Source of the DNA: Oscillospiraceae bacterium
GTDB lineage: Bacteria; Bacillota; Clostridia; Oscillospirales; Oscillospiraceae
Assembly: GCA_017549125.1 (NCBI GenBank)
Contig: JAFYVL010000026.1
Span: forward strand, 1-47,876
Length of the DNA stretch: 47,876 nt
Reading direction: 5' to 3'
The notes below the pieces were generated by a model. The model was not told where the DNA came from, searched no databases, and was given only the letters and a program-made list of their open reading frames with translations. Shown here in pieces: positions 28,177 to 36,767 of the stretch (its first letter is position 1; every line of letters begins with the position of its first letter). The position numbers and the translations under genes are program-made.

Positions 28177-29019
28177 TTATATATATAATGTTTCGCCGGG
28201 CTTGATTTCGAATGCCGGGCTTTGCCGCTTGGCGACCCAAACAGAACGCACAGAGGGATTATAGATGATATCGCCATCTGCGGATGTTTCCAGACGCATA
28301 TAGTCTGCCCATGCAGTGTAGATCTCCATGTTGGTGGCGTACCAGATATCATCCTTGTGTGCCATCTTCTCACAGAAGTTTTCAATCACATGCCAGTTGT
28401 TATGATCTTCGAATTCATAGGCATGACCCCAAACATAGAACATCTGTGGGTGATGGGGAGCTTTCATTTCCAGGAAACGATCTGCCAGTTCCATGAGACG
28501 GGGATTCTTATGGTGGCAGGTGGCGGGCAGCCGCAGCCAATCGGTGGGCATATCAAATTTCTCTGTAGAAACCGTGGTGCGTGCATAATAGATACCGCAT
28601 GCCTTCAGCGCATCTACGGCCATATCATTGGTAGGACCGAAGGGATAAGCCATGCCTTGGATTCTTCTGCGGAACAGACTTTCCAAAGCCTTTCTATCCT
28701 CGATGATCTGATAGCAAATCGGTGCGGGGTTGGAGAAAGCGGTCAGGAAGGGGTGCTTGTATGCGTGGCATGCCACCTCACACACATCCTCCGGATAAGC
28801 TTCCTTGACCTGAGACTCGGACATGCGACGGTGAATTTGGCCCTCGGGATACACATGACCCTCCTGGGCAAACTGACCGCCATTGAGATTAAATGTTGCT
28901 CGCATGCCATACTTTTTGAAGATCTGGACCAGTTGTAGATCCTGTTCCACACCGTCATCATAGCTGAAGGTCAAAGCCTTTGCTTTACCTCCGGGAAAAC
29001 GTAAAAATAATGCTGCCAT
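28177..29019 (-). CDS. Polysaccharide deacetylase (NodB/CE4 fold) family protein
   Basis: A 280-residue protein with the CE4 metal-site pattern: LTFSYDDGVEQD (two catalytic/metal Asp, residues ~16-27), CHAYKHPFLT (His pair) and GMAYPFGPTND. It would remove acyl groups from an amino-sugar substrate. No signal peptide is seen, so it may act inside the cell or on a small substrate. I chose ATG 29019 because GAGGAATAAG precedes it; a TTG at 29037 is unlikely. It lies 4 bases after trmO, at the end of the metal transporter operon. Confidence 0.82.
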   Translation of the reverse strand: MAALFLRFPGGKAKALTFSYDDGVEQDLQLVQIFKKYGMRATFNLNGGQFAQEGHVYPEGQIHRRMSESQVKEAYPEDVCEVACHAYKHPFLTAFSNPAPICYQIIEDRKALESLFRRRIQGMAYPFGPTNDMAVDALKACGIYYARTTVSTEKFDMPTDWLRLPATCHHKNPRLMELADRFLEMKAPHHPQMFYVWGHAYEFEDHNNWHVIENFCEKMAHKDDIWYATNMEIYTAWADYMRLETSADGDIIYNPSVRSVWVAKRQSPAFEIKPGETLYI

Positions 29020-29023
29020 ATTC

Positions 29024-29710
29024 TTATTCCTCTTCAATAGAAATTACGGTCAATACCTGTTGATTTACTTGGAAACGAATGTTGAATCCACCGAAAGAGA
29101 TGCCGTAAATTCGGTCAGGATTCTTTTGGTAGGAAGGTCTGGGATCGTGGGACAGAATGCCAATCACCGCATCCTGCTTGTCTGCGGGAAGTTTTTTTAG
29201 TAACTCGTCTGCGACGGATACCTCTAAGATAAAATCGTCTGCGGTGTCCGTAAAACCGCCGGTAGCATCCGGATGGGAATCAGCATAGGGAACATAGGGC
29301 TTGATATCAAAGATGGGTGTGCCATCCATAAGATCTGCCCCGGCTACATGGATTACCGTGCCGTATTTTTCTGTGTGTTCCAGACCCAAAATCTGTACGC
29401 TGGATAACCCCAGGGAGTTGGGACGGAAAGGGGAGCGGCTGGCGAATACACCCAGTCGGGTATTGCCACCTAATCTTGGGGGACGGATGGTGGGTGACCA
29501 ATCCTGCCGTACCGCTTCTGAGAATTGCCAAATGATCCACAAATGGGAAAAGTCCTCTAAACCACGGAGTGCATCGGGATTCCGAAACTCCGGCTCGAAA
29601 ATGATAGTGGAACGCAGTTGTGGTACAAGGCCACTTTGTCTGGGAATGCCAAATTTGGTGGCAAAATCGCTTTTCATCCGGGCAATGACTTGAATGTTGA
29701 CGTTTTCCAT
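29024..29710 (-). CDS. trmO: tRNA (N6-threonylcarbamoyladenosine37-N6)-methyltransferase TrmO
   Basis: Also known as TsaA or the UPF0066 family: methylates t6A37 in tRNA reading ACY codons, with S-adenosylmethionine. The 228-residue protein has GIPRQSGLVPQLRSTI, LEDFSHLWIIWQF, TRLGVFASRSPFRPNSLGL and the C-terminal DPRPSYQKNPDRIYG with GFNIRF, all typical of the family. Its ATG directly follows the stop of the permease gene (no gap). The link to metal transport is co-transcription, not a known functional link. Confidence 0.93.
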   Translation of the reverse strand: MENVNIQVIARMKSDFATKFGIPRQSGLVPQLRSTIIFEPEFRNPDALRGLEDFSHLWIIWQFSEAVRQDWSPTIRPPRLGGNTRLGVFASRSPFRPNSLGLSSVQILGLEHTEKYGTVIHVAGADLMDGTPIFDIKPYVPYADSHPDATGGFTDTADDFILEVSVADELLKKLPADKQDAVIGILSHDPRPSYQKNPDRIYGISFGGFNIRFQVNQQVLTVISIEEE

Positions 29711-30550
29711 TTATCGTCCAGCCTTTCTGAATAGAAATGTGATGGCAAATACCAGAGCCAGTACAAGGCTAATGGCTGCACCGGCAGATGCACCCAGGAA
29801 ATAGGACAGGCACAGGCCTGTAATACCGGCAACTAAAGCAAACAATACCGAGAACACATGATACTGCCGCAGATTCTTTGCCACATTTCGGGCAGACGCA
29901 CCGGGCAGAATCAGCAGGGAATTAAGGATCATCAGACCCACCCAGGAAATGGACAGGGTCACTACAACCGCAATGGATACAGTGAAAATTGTCTGCGTCA
30001 GCCCTGTGGGGATACCACGGGAGGATGCCAACTGGGGATGAATGGCTGTCAATGTGAGCCGATTGCTGGATAAAATCCAGAAAACAAATACACCCACCAG
30101 CACCAATGCCAGCATACCGATCTCGCTACCGGTGACAGAGAGAATGTCACCGATCAGATAGCGGTTGTACTTGGTGAAGCTGTCGCCGCCCAGAGTAGCA
30201 ATAAAGATACCCAAAGCCACAGCGGTGCTGGAAAATACACCGATCAAGGTGTCAGCAGCATGGTTGCTGCGGCTGCGGATAAAAGAGAATAGTAAAGAGA
30301 AAACGACGGAGAAGATCACCGCAACCCAGGTGGGAGCGGCAATGCCACACATACAGCCGATGGCAATGCCTGTAAAGGCAGAGTGACCCAGAGCATCGGA
30401 GAAGAAGCTCATTCGGCCGGTGACGATCATGGTGGACATGAGACCGAACAGGGGACTCATGATCAAAATCGCCAGAAGGGCATTTTTCATAAAGTCCCAT
30501 TGGAGCATATCCAGGGGAATGGCATCGCAGATCGTATACCAAATATTCAT
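29711..30550 (-). CDS. znuB: Metal ABC transporter permease (ZnuB/MntB type)
   Basis: Membrane subunit of a high-affinity Zn or Mn importer, ABC-3 family. The 279-residue protein has about eight membrane helices; MSFFSDALGHSAFTGIAIG is the family signature, and the coupling region NSLLILPGASARN is present. It overlaps the ATPase gene by one base. The His-rich loop of the partner binding protein favours zinc as substrate. Confidence 0.9.
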   Translation of the reverse strand: MNIWYTICDAIPLDMLQWDFMKNALLAILIMSPLFGLMSTMIVTGRMSFFSDALGHSAFTGIAIGCMCGIAAPTWVAVIFSVVFSLLFSFIRSRSNHAADTLIGVFSSTAVALGIFIATLGGDSFTKYNRYLIGDILSVTGSEIGMLALVLVGVFVFWILSSNRLTLTAIHPQLASSRGIPTGLTQTIFTVSIAVVVTLSISWVGLMILNSLLILPGASARNVAKNLRQYHVFSVLFALVAGITGLCLSYFLGASAGAAISLVLALVFAITFLFRKAGR

Positions 30551-31302
30551 CAGCGAACCCCTCCTTTCCGGTGAAAAACCTCACGGAACTGCGGAGAACT
30601 GAGAACTTCCAAAGGTTTGCCTTCGCAGACAATCTCGTGGTTGATCAGTACCACATTGTCCGCATATTCCGGCAGCATAGCAAAGTCGTGGGTGGTCATC
30701 AAAATCGACAGGTCATAGGTGCGGCGGATCTCATCCAGCATATCCATAAGGGATTCCATGCCCTCTACATCCACACCGGACAAAGGCTCGTCCAGAATCA
30801 GAATGTTGGGCATAGGCTCTAAGGCCAGCGCCAGCAATACCCGTTGCAATTCGCCGCCGGAGAGAACACCCACACGCTTATCGATCAGCGCTTCCTCATG
30901 AACCCGAGAAAGACATTCCAATACCTGTTCACGCATCTTATTAGACAGTCCCATAAATGCCGGACGCTTGCTCATACAGCAGGCAAACAGATCTGCCACG
31001 GTCACCGGATCACCGGGATCGAATGCAGGGCTTTGGGGGACATAGCCTATCTTCAATTTACGATTTCTCTGACCTGGCACAGCGAAGGAGATGCTGCCTT
31101 CGTATTCCTGTTGTCCCAGAATGGATTTTAACAATGTACTTTTACCGGCTCCGTTGGGGCCAATCAGGGCAATCAATTCGCCACAATGCATGTGCAAATT
31201 GATGTCTTTTAGAATCTGCTGATTGCCGATTTTTACGGACATTCCTTGAATGCGCAGGCAGCAGGAATGACCGCAGGAGCCGCCGTGGTTACCAAAGTTC
31301 AT
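30550..31302 (-). CDS. znuC: Metal ABC transporter ATP-binding protein (ZnuC type)
   Basis: ATPase of the metal importer, 250 residues. Walker A GPNGAGKST (~43-51), signature LSGGELQRVLLA, Walker B ILILDEPLSGVD and the switch His in TTHDFAM are intact. The N-terminus is unusual: GNHGGSCGHSCC at ~4-15 precedes the normal ABC start and could bind metal. It overlaps znuA by 4 bases (ATGA) and the permease gene by 1 base. Confidence 0.92.
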   Translation of the reverse strand: MNFGNHGGSCGHSCCLRIQGMSVKIGNQQILKDINLHMHCGELIALIGPNGAGKSTLLKSILGQQEYEGSISFAVPGQRNRKLKIGYVPQSPAFDPGDPVTVADLFACCMSKRPAFMGLSNKMREQVLECLSRVHEEALIDKRVGVLSGGELQRVLLALALEPMPNILILDEPLSGVDVEGMESLMDMLDEIRRTYDLSILMTTHDFAMLPEYADNVVLINHEIVCEGKPLEVLSSPQFREVFHRKGGVR

Positions 31303-32159
31303 CCCAATGCCTCCTTTAAGGTGTCAATATTATGGTACATGGCATCAAAATAGCTGTCGCCGGACATAGCCATATCCAATGTGTAGATTTTTACATGGGT
31401 TTCTCGGGAAATAATCCCGGCGGCGGATACGCTACCGCTTTTTTCGGTGAAGATGGCAGGAAGCCCATGATCTTGTACCAGCTGGATCAATTCAATCAGT
31501 TCCTGGGCAGAAGCCTCAGAGCCGGATTCTTCTTCTACCGCTCTTAGAATAGTCAGATCATAGCTTTCTGCCAGATAGGTAAAACCATCATGGAAGGTAA
31601 TCAGTTCTCGACAGGACAGATCCTGTAATTGTTCCGCAGCATATGTATGTAGGGTATCAAGCTTCTCCAGCAAAACAGCCTCGTTCTTATGGAAAGTATC
31701 TGCATGCTGGGGATAATAATCCGCCAGCTGCTCTGCGATATTTTGTACCATGTGCTTGGCTTCTTCCGGGGAAAGCCAAATGTGGGGATCGTTTTCGTGG
31801 GAATGGCCCTCATGCGCATGACCACCGTGTAACTGCATACCATGAGAAGCGTCAATCACAGCTTTACCACCAATGGCATCATCCAGAAAATCTTCCAAAC
31901 CACCGCCTGAGATCACGACCAGTTCAGCAGCTTCGATGGCACGCATCTGACCGGTTTTTAGAGTATAGTCATGCAAACAGGAGACTTCCTCGGTTACCAG
32001 ACGGGTAACCGTAATATCCGTGCCTTCGCACAGGCCGGATGTAAATTCATATACCGGCAGGGTAGTGGCGGCGATCTGCGCAGTTTGTGTTGTCGCAGAG
32101 CATCCAAAACCCAATGCCATAAGCCCAAAGCACAGGGCAAAGATCCATACTTTTTTCAT
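31299..32159 (-). CDS. znuA: Metal ABC transporter substrate-binding lipoprotein (ZnuA type)
   Basis: Extracytoplasmic binding protein that delivers metal to the permease. It is a lipoprotein (LMALGFGC, Cys20). A His-rich loop LHGGHAHEGHSHENDPHIW (~110-128) and further ligands (CLHDYT, ITFHDGFTYL, IFTEKSGS) fit the cluster A-I zinc/manganese class; the long His-rich loop points to zinc. First gene of a five-gene minus-strand operon (znuA, znuC, znuB, trmO, deacetylase). A TTGACA lies upstream near 32212 but no clear -10 or Zur box is seen. Confidence 0.9.
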   Translation of the reverse strand: MKKVWIFALCFGLMALGFGCSATTQTAQIAATTLPVYEFTSGLCEGTDITVTRLVTEEVSCLHDYTLKTGQMRAIEAAELVVISGGGLEDFLDDAIGGKAVIDASHGMQLHGGHAHEGHSHENDPHIWLSPEEAKHMVQNIAEQLADYYPQHADTFHKNEAVLLEKLDTLHTYAAEQLQDLSCRELITFHDGFTYLAESYDLTILRAVEEESGSEASAQELIELIQLVQDHGLPAIFTEKSGSVSAAGIISRETHVKIYTLDMAMSGDSYFDAMYHNIDTLKEALG

Positions 32160-32238
32160 ATTCCTCAGATCCGTATCTTAATAAATTCTTCCATACATAG
32201 CATACCACACCTGTCAAGATTTTTATGCCCTGTTCCAT

Positions 32239-32269
32239 AAAAAGAGGATGCCTCCAAAGAGACATCCTC
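32239..32269 (-). terminator. Intrinsic terminator after the SH3 lipoprotein gene
   Basis: Minus-strand stem GAGGATG (32263-32269 side) with CATCCTC (32244-32250 side), followed by five T (plus-strand A run 32239-32243). It separates the SH3 gene from znuA. Confidence 0.75.
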
Positions 32270-32279
32270 AAAATTTACA

Positions 32280-33140
32280 TTATGTGGTATAGCCTTCAGC
32301 CAACTGAATGTTACCGGGCAAGGTAGCGTAGGTCAGCTCCACCCAACCGGTGTCTACACGACCCCACATAGCGTTGTTGACCATACGCAAGGATCGAATA
32401 GTCACGGTGCTACCGGCCTCCACAGAACTGAAGCTGACGGTGGTTTGACCGGGGTTGGCAAAAACGGGTGTTTCAATTGTAAAGAACACAGGGAAGGAAG
32501 AAACCATACCGAACTCAATCAGCTGCAGGAAGTCCATGCTGACCCATCCGGAAGAATTGCTGCCCTTGCTCTGATACTTAATGTATGCCCACAGAGTATT
32601 GTTCACATAGCTGATACCCAAAATGGTTACGTAGTGACCGGTATCCAAGGAATCCATTTTTTGGGCGCTGGTGCCGGGATTGTTACGAACGCACAAATTG
32701 TCGCCGGTAACATAAGCGGTCAGTGCATTGGAGAAGTTGGCAGGGGGATTGTTGACGGTGATCGTTGTCTCTGCAGGAATGCTTTCGTCGGTTGCATTCT
32801 CTGTAGGTTTGGTGGAATCGTCGATTACGGGCAATTCCAGAGAAGCGTTGCCATACTCCAGTGAATCCAGCAAGATCCAGCCTTGATTGGTGCAAGCCCA
32901 TTCTCCGTCTACAGAGAGGATAACGACCTTGTCACCTGTGAACAGTGTGTTGTGGGTCGTGCCGTTGGGCTTCTCGTATGTCATGGTGTAGTCGCTCTTG
33001 GCGGTAGCGGTAATATTGAGCGCACCTTCCTTGTAGGGAAAAGACAGACTTGCCTTAGGGTTCGGTATGCTAGAAGAACTGCATGCGCATAGACTCAACA
33101 GCATCAGCGCAGCTAATGTAAATGTAACAAAGCGTCTCAT
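32280..33140 (-). CDS. SH3b-domain lipoprotein
   Basis: A 286-residue exported lipoprotein. The start at 33140 is chosen for AAAGGAGG 8 bases upstream and because it opens a proper signal (MRRFVTFTLAALMLLSLCAC, lipid Cys20). At least one bacterial SH3 domain is clear (~135-205: GDNLCVRNNPGTSAQK to SGWVSMDFLQL), and the flanking segments (ANPGQTTVSFSSVEAGSTV to DTGWVELTYA) look like a second, weaker one. A Thr/Glu-rich linker separates N-terminal and SH3 parts. Such domains often bind peptidoglycan peptides; target unknown. Own promoter and terminator. Confidence 0.78.
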   Translation of the reverse strand: MRRFVTFTLAALMLLSLCACSSSSIPNPKASLSFPYKEGALNITATAKSDYTMTYEKPNGTTHNTLFTGDKVVILSVDGEWACTNQGWILLDSLEYGNASLELPVIDDSTKPTENATDESIPAETTITVNNPPANFSNALTAYVTGDNLCVRNNPGTSAQKMDSLDTGHYVTILGISYVNNTLWAYIKYQSKGSNSSGWVSMDFLQLIEFGMVSSFPVFFTIETPVFANPGQTTVSFSSVEAGSTVTIRSLRMVNNAMWGRVDTGWVELTYATLPGNIQLAEGYTT

Positions 33141-33168
33141 GACGATCGCCTCCTTTGTAATTACCATT

Positions 33169-33197
33169 ATCATAGCAGAAAGATGAAAGACCGTCAA
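33169..33197 (-). promoter_or_regulatory. Sigma-A promoter of the SH3 lipoprotein gene
   Basis: On the minus strand TTGACG (33197-33192), 17-bp spacer, TATGAT (33174-33169). Confidence 0.75.
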
Positions 33198-33202
33198 GTA
33201 AA

Positions 33203-33230
33203 TAAAAAAGGAGACCGCAAAGCAGTCTCC
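33203..33230 (-). terminator. Intrinsic terminator of the 76-aa gene
   Basis: Stem GGAGAC...GTCTCC with inner GC pairs and AAA loop (33210-33230); on the minus strand it runs into six or more T. Confidence 0.85.
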
Positions 33231-33241
33231 TAATTTATATA

Positions 33242-33472
33242 TTAGTGAGTGTCGATCCAAGCGTTGACCTTGGTCTTAGCCATACGTACGATGTCCTCAG
33301 TGGGGTAGGGAGAATCCTCACCGCCGTGAACATGCAGGAAGTACAGACCCTCGGGAGTCTGGCACAGCACCTCAGCGTAGCCGGTGGACTCACCAAACTG
33401 ACCGTGGTAGTAAGCCTTGATCTCGGTAGCGGTCTCGGTATCATACTCTTTCTTGCAGATGATCTTCTTCAT
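33242..33472 (-). CDS. Small hypothetical protein
   Basis: A 76-residue soluble, acidic protein (MKKIICKKEYDTETATEIKA...KTKVNAWIDTH) with no signal peptide and no domain I recognise. GAAAGGAGG stands ahead of the ATG, and there are both a promoter and a terminator, so it is a real single-gene unit. It contains HVHGGED near residue 48, which could bind metal, but that is speculation. Confidence 0.65.
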   Translation of the reverse strand: MKKIICKKEYDTETATEIKAYYHGQFGESTGYAEVLCQTPEGLYFLHVHGGEDSPYPTEDIVRMAKTKVNAWIDTH

Positions 33473-33510
33473 GAAAAGTGACCTCCTTTCTGCTTAATAA
33501 ATCCTTGTTA

Positions 33511-33538
33511 ATTATAGCGATTTTCAGTAAAAAATCAA
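33511..33538 (-). promoter_or_regulatory. Sigma-A promoter of the 76-aa gene
   Basis: Minus strand TTGATT (33538-33533), 16-bp spacer, TATAAT (33516-33511). Confidence 0.7.
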
Positions 33539-33680
33539 GGAAAACTAAATTTATGTCGTAATTTTGTTGGGTTAATACATAGCAAACATCTATAAAAGAG
33601 TGCTTATGTGCATGTTTCACAATAAAACGGAGGTGGACGAAGCATATAAAATGTGTTACTATATGCCAGGAGGTGATTTT

Positions 33681-34331
33681 GTGCGAGATTTTCCGGTTTT
33701 TGATACAGAAAATGGTGTAGGTAGTTTGATTCTGAAAGAAATACCCTACAGACAAACTGCATATATTCGCATAGAGTCCGCATCTGACCCCGATGCATTT
33801 TTAAAAGAATGTATGGACTTTTGTCGAATGGTCGGCGCAGATTATATATACGGCAGTGGCCATGAGATTCTGGAACGTTATCCGATCTATACGGCAATCT
33901 GGAAATTGACCATTCCCAGAGAGAGTTTACCTGCGGTGGATGCCTCCTTGTTTCCGGTTACTGAGCAGACTATGGATCGCTGGCAGCAACTCTATAATCA
34001 GAAAATGCGAAATGTACCCTGTAGTGCCTATATGACCCGTAAGGATATGCAGGAAATGATCCAAAAGGGAGGCGGCTATTTTGTCCATGCCAATGGACAG
34101 TTGTTGGGTATCGGTAAAATCAGCGGAAACTGCCTGGATGCGGTAGCATCGATGCTCCCTGGTGCCGGTGAGAAAATCATATCGGCCATGGCGGGTGCGA
34201 TCATGGAGGATACTGTTACGTTACAGGTTGCCTCTGAGAATCATAAGGCATTAGCCTTGTACCAGCGGCTGGGTTTCCTAAAGACAGAAGAATTAAATGT
34301 TTGGCGAGATCTGTCAAATAAAAATACTTGA
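33681..34331 (+). CDS. GNAT-family N-acetyltransferase
   Basis: A 216-residue protein. Start GTG 33681 is chosen for CAGGAGGTG 7 bases ahead; an earlier start at 33600 has no site. The C-terminal half has the GNAT pattern: GGGYFVHANGQLLGIGKIS (strands 2-4), LQVASENHKALALYQRLGFL (acetyl-CoA helix and motif B). The N-terminal half is less conserved and unassigned. Substrate unknown. The -35 box of the next promoter overlaps its stop codon. Confidence 0.75.
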   Translation: MRDFPVFDTENGVGSLILKEIPYRQTAYIRIESASDPDAFLKECMDFCRMVGADYIYGSGHEILERYPIYTAIWKLTIPRESLPAVDASLFPVTEQTMDRWQQLYNQKMRNVPCSAYMTRKDMQEMIQKGGGYFVHANGQLLGIGKISGNCLDAVASMLPGAGEKIISAMAGAIMEDTVTLQVASENHKALALYQRLGFLKTEELNVWRDLSNKNT

Positions 34332-34356
34332 CAACCTGCCTGCGTCGTGCTATAAT
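34328..34356 (+). promoter_or_regulatory. Perfect consensus sigma-A promoter of ylxM-ffh
   Basis: TTGACA (34328-34333), exactly 17 bp, TATAAT (34351-34356). The -35 box shares bases with the TGA stop of the acetyltransferase gene. Confidence 0.92.
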
Positions 34357-34398
34357 ACCGCAGGTATCAAGCAAGAAAGCTTGACAGGAGGGGAAAGC

Positions 34399-34743
34399 AT
34401 GGAATCTGCAGAGCTTATTTTGCTGTATGATTACTACGGTGATCTGCTGACACAGCGGCAGAAAGAATGCTTTGAACTTCGCTATAATCAAGATCTTTCC
34501 CTGGGCGAGATTGGTCAGGAATTGGGCATCAGCCGCCAGGCTGCTCATGACAATCTGACTCGTACAGAAGCCCTGTTGAAGAATATGGAAGCAAAGACCG
34601 GTTGTGTTCGTCGTGATCTGCAATGCCGCAGAGCTATCCGGGAGGTTTCCGAGGCAGCTAAAGAATTGGCTGCACACCACGATCCCAAGGTTTCAGAATC
34701 GGCCAGCCGCATTTTGCAGGTCGTTGCCGATGTGAAGGAGTAA
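34399..34743 (+). CDS. ylxM: YlxM-family helix-turn-helix protein (UPF0122)
   Basis: A 114-residue partner of the SRP operon. It has a sigma-70 region 4-like helix-turn-helix: LLTQRQKECFELRYNQDLSLG then EIGQELGISRQAAHDNLTR. YlxM in Firmicutes sits before ffh and is thought to act with the signal recognition particle. Start ATG 34399 follows ACAGGAGGGG; stop is 3 bases before ffh. Confidence 0.92.
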   Translation: MESAELILLYDYYGDLLTQRQKECFELRYNQDLSLGEIGQELGISRQAAHDNLTRTEALLKNMEAKTGCVRRDLQCRRAIREVSEAAKELAAHHDPKVSESASRILQVVADVKE

Positions 34744-34746
34744 TAT

Positions 34747-36096
34747 ATGGCATTTGAAGGATTGACCGAAAAGATTTCTGCTGCCTTCAAAAAGCTTAGG
34801 GGCAAAGGCCGCCTGAAGGAATCCGATGTCAAGGAAGCGATGCGAGAGATTCGCATGGCATTGCTGGAAGCGGATGTAAGCTATAAGGTTGTTAAGGACT
34901 TTACCAAGTCCGTTACTGAGCGGTGCATCGGCGCCGATGTGCTGGAGGCATTGAGCCCGGCACAGATGATCGTTAAGATCGTCAATGAAGAACTCTGCGC
35001 CCTGATGGGCAGCGAGACCAAGCACATTACCATCAACCCCAATGGCCCTACCGTGGTCATGCTGGTTGGTTTGCAAGGTGCTGGTAAAACCACCAACGGT
35101 TCCAAGCTTGCCGGTCTTATGAGGCGGCAGGGCAAGAACCCCTTGCTGGTTGCGTGTGATATCTATCGTCCTGCAGCAATCACTCAGTTGAAGGTCTGCG
35201 GCGAGAAGCTGGGCATCCCTGTGTTCGAAAGAGGACAGACCGACCCGGTTCAGATTGCAAAAGATGCGATTCTTTACGCTCGTCAGCATGGTCATGACAT
35301 GGTGTTCCTGGATACCGCCGGCCGTCTCCATGTGGATGAAGCCCTTATGGAAGAGCTGAAGAATATTAAGGCTACCGTAAGCCCCAGCGAGATCATGCTG
35401 GTGGTGGATGCTATGACCGGCCAGGATGCGGTCAATGCCGCTGAAAGCTTTAACCAGTGGCTGGATATTGACTCTGTAATGCTGTCCAAGTTGGACGGTG
35501 ATGCCAGAGGCGGTGCTGCTCTGTCCGTCAGAGCCATTACCGGTAAGCCCATCAAGTTCGCCGGTATGGGCGAAAAGTTGGAGGATATCGAACCCTTCCA
35601 CCCGGACCGTATGGCTTCCCGGATCTTGGGCATGGGCGATATGCTGTCCTTGATCGAAAAGGCAGAGAAAGCTTTTGATGAAAAGAAAGCAGCGGAAATG
35701 GAGGAAAAACTCCGTTCCAACCGCTTTACCTTGCAGGACTTCTATGACCAGATGGTACAGCTGAAAAGTATGGGCTCTATTCAAGACCTGCTGTCTCACA
35801 TGCCCGGCGGCAATAAGCTGAAGGGAATGCAAGTGGACGAAAAGGCCATGGGTCGTACAGAAGCGATCATCTTGTCTATGACACCCCAGGAGCGAGAGAA
35901 TCCTTCTATCATCGGTGCAAGCCGCAAAAAGCGTATTGCCAACGGTTCCGGTGTCCGTGTGGAGGATGTGAACAAGATGCTCAAATCCTTTGAGCAAATG
36001 CGTTCCATGATCAAGCAGTTCTCCGGTCCTGGTGTTGGCAAGAAGCTGAAGCGCATGCGAGGCCTGGGTGGCTTTGGTGGCTTCCCCGGAATGTAA
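34747..36096 (+). CDS. ffh: Signal recognition particle protein Ffh
   Basis: GTPase that, with 4.5S/scRNA, targets nascent membrane and secreted proteins. The 449-residue protein has the N domain helices, GTPase motifs GLQGAGKTTNGSKLA (G1, ~109-118), DTAGRLHVDE (G3), LSKLDGDARGG (G4) and GxGE-like FAGMGEKLEDIEPF, and the Met-rich M domain ending in RMRGLGGFGGFPGM. Second gene of the operon driven from 34328. Confidence 0.97.
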   Translation: MAFEGLTEKISAAFKKLRGKGRLKESDVKEAMREIRMALLEADVSYKVVKDFTKSVTERCIGADVLEALSPAQMIVKIVNEELCALMGSETKHITINPNGPTVVMLVGLQGAGKTTNGSKLAGLMRRQGKNPLLVACDIYRPAAITQLKVCGEKLGIPVFERGQTDPVQIAKDAILYARQHGHDMVFLDTAGRLHVDEALMEELKNIKATVSPSEIMLVVDAMTGQDAVNAAESFNQWLDIDSVMLSKLDGDARGGAALSVRAITGKPIKFAGMGEKLEDIEPFHPDRMASRILGMGDMLSLIEKAEKAFDEKKAAEMEEKLRSNRFTLQDFYDQMVQLKSMGSIQDLLSHMPGGNKLKGMQVDEKAMGRTEAIILSMTPQERENPSIIGASRKKRIANGSGVRVEDVNKMLKSFEQMRSMIKQFSGPGVGKKLKRMRGLGGFGGFPGM

Positions 36097-36177
36097 GCAG
36101 TATATAAGCAATGTTCATCAACGGATAACATTGGATATATAAATAGAATTTTTAAAATTACTTTGGAGGTGAAACTC

Positions 36178-36417
36178 ATGGTTAAGATCAGATTGAGAAG
36201 AATGGGTGCAAAGAAGGCTCCTTTCTATCGTGTTGTTGTTGCTGATGCTCGTAGCCCTCGTGATGGCCGCTGCATCGAGGAGATCGGCACTTTCAATCCC
36301 CTGACCGAGCCCGCTACCATCAATATCGATGTTGAGAAGGCTCAGGCTTGGATCAAGAACGGCGCTCAGCCCACTGATACCGTTCGCGCACTGCTGAAGA
36401 AGGCTGGCGTGCTGTAA
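36178..36417 (+). CDS. rpsP: Ribosomal protein S16
   Basis: 79-residue small-subunit protein; [20 protein letters not shown] and the [14 protein letters not shown] segment are diagnostic. Start ATG 36178 is preceded by TTTGGAGGTGA. It opens the classic rpsP-KH-rimM-trmD block, 81 bases after ffh. Confidence 0.97.
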   Translation: MVKIRLRRMGAKKAPFYRVVVADARSPRDGRCIEEIGTFNPLTEPATINIDVEKAQAWIKNGAQPTDTVRALLKKAGVL

Positions 36418-36437
36418 TTGCTCAAAGGAGAACCACA

Positions 36438-36668
36438 ATGAAAGAACTTTTGCTGTATATGGCAAAGAACTTGGTGGACGATCCGGAGTCTGTTACTGTT
36501 ACCGAAGTCGAAGCAGAGGACGGTAAGGTGCTGGAGCTTCATGTTGCTCCTGACGACATGGGCAAAGTCATCGGCCGCCAGGGGCGGATCGCTAAGGAGA
36601 TCCGTACTATCGTGAAAACCGTTGCCCAGCGCACCGGCGAAAAGATCACGGTGGAAATCGTTGATTAA
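36438..36668 (+). CDS. khpA: KH-domain RNA-binding protein KhpA (YlqC)
   Basis: A 76-residue single KH domain protein. The RNA-binding loop GRQG is in GKVIGRQGRIAKEIRTIVKT (~45-64). In Firmicutes it lies between rpsP and rimM, as here, and pairs with KhpB/Jag to bind RNAs. AAAGGAG precedes the ATG. Confidence 0.92.
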   Translation: MKELLLYMAKNLVDDPESVTVTEVEAEDGKVLELHVAPDDMGKVIGRQGRIAKEIRTIVKTVAQRTGEKITVEIVD

Positions 36669-36672
36669 CGGC

Positions 36673-36736
36673 TATGCGTGGCGCAAAGCGTCACGCATTT
36701 GTCATTTTCTGTAGGGAACGCTGTCCCCAGCGTTCC
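36673..36736. repeat. Hairpin and palindromic repeat inside the rpsP-trmD operon
   Basis: A small hairpin ATGCGTG/TCACGCAT (about 36674-36698) is followed by TGTAGGGAACGCTGTCCCC and its partner AGCGTTCC (36710-36736). The second element is the same family as 1164, 39968 and 41738. Confidence 0.7.
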
Positions 36737-36767
36737 GCATACCCCATAGAACAGATAGGTGATCAAA

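Noticed and set aside
32160-32230. Zur or Fur box ahead of znuA
   Set aside because: No palindrome of the expected length and sequence could be made out, although regulation by zinc would be expected.
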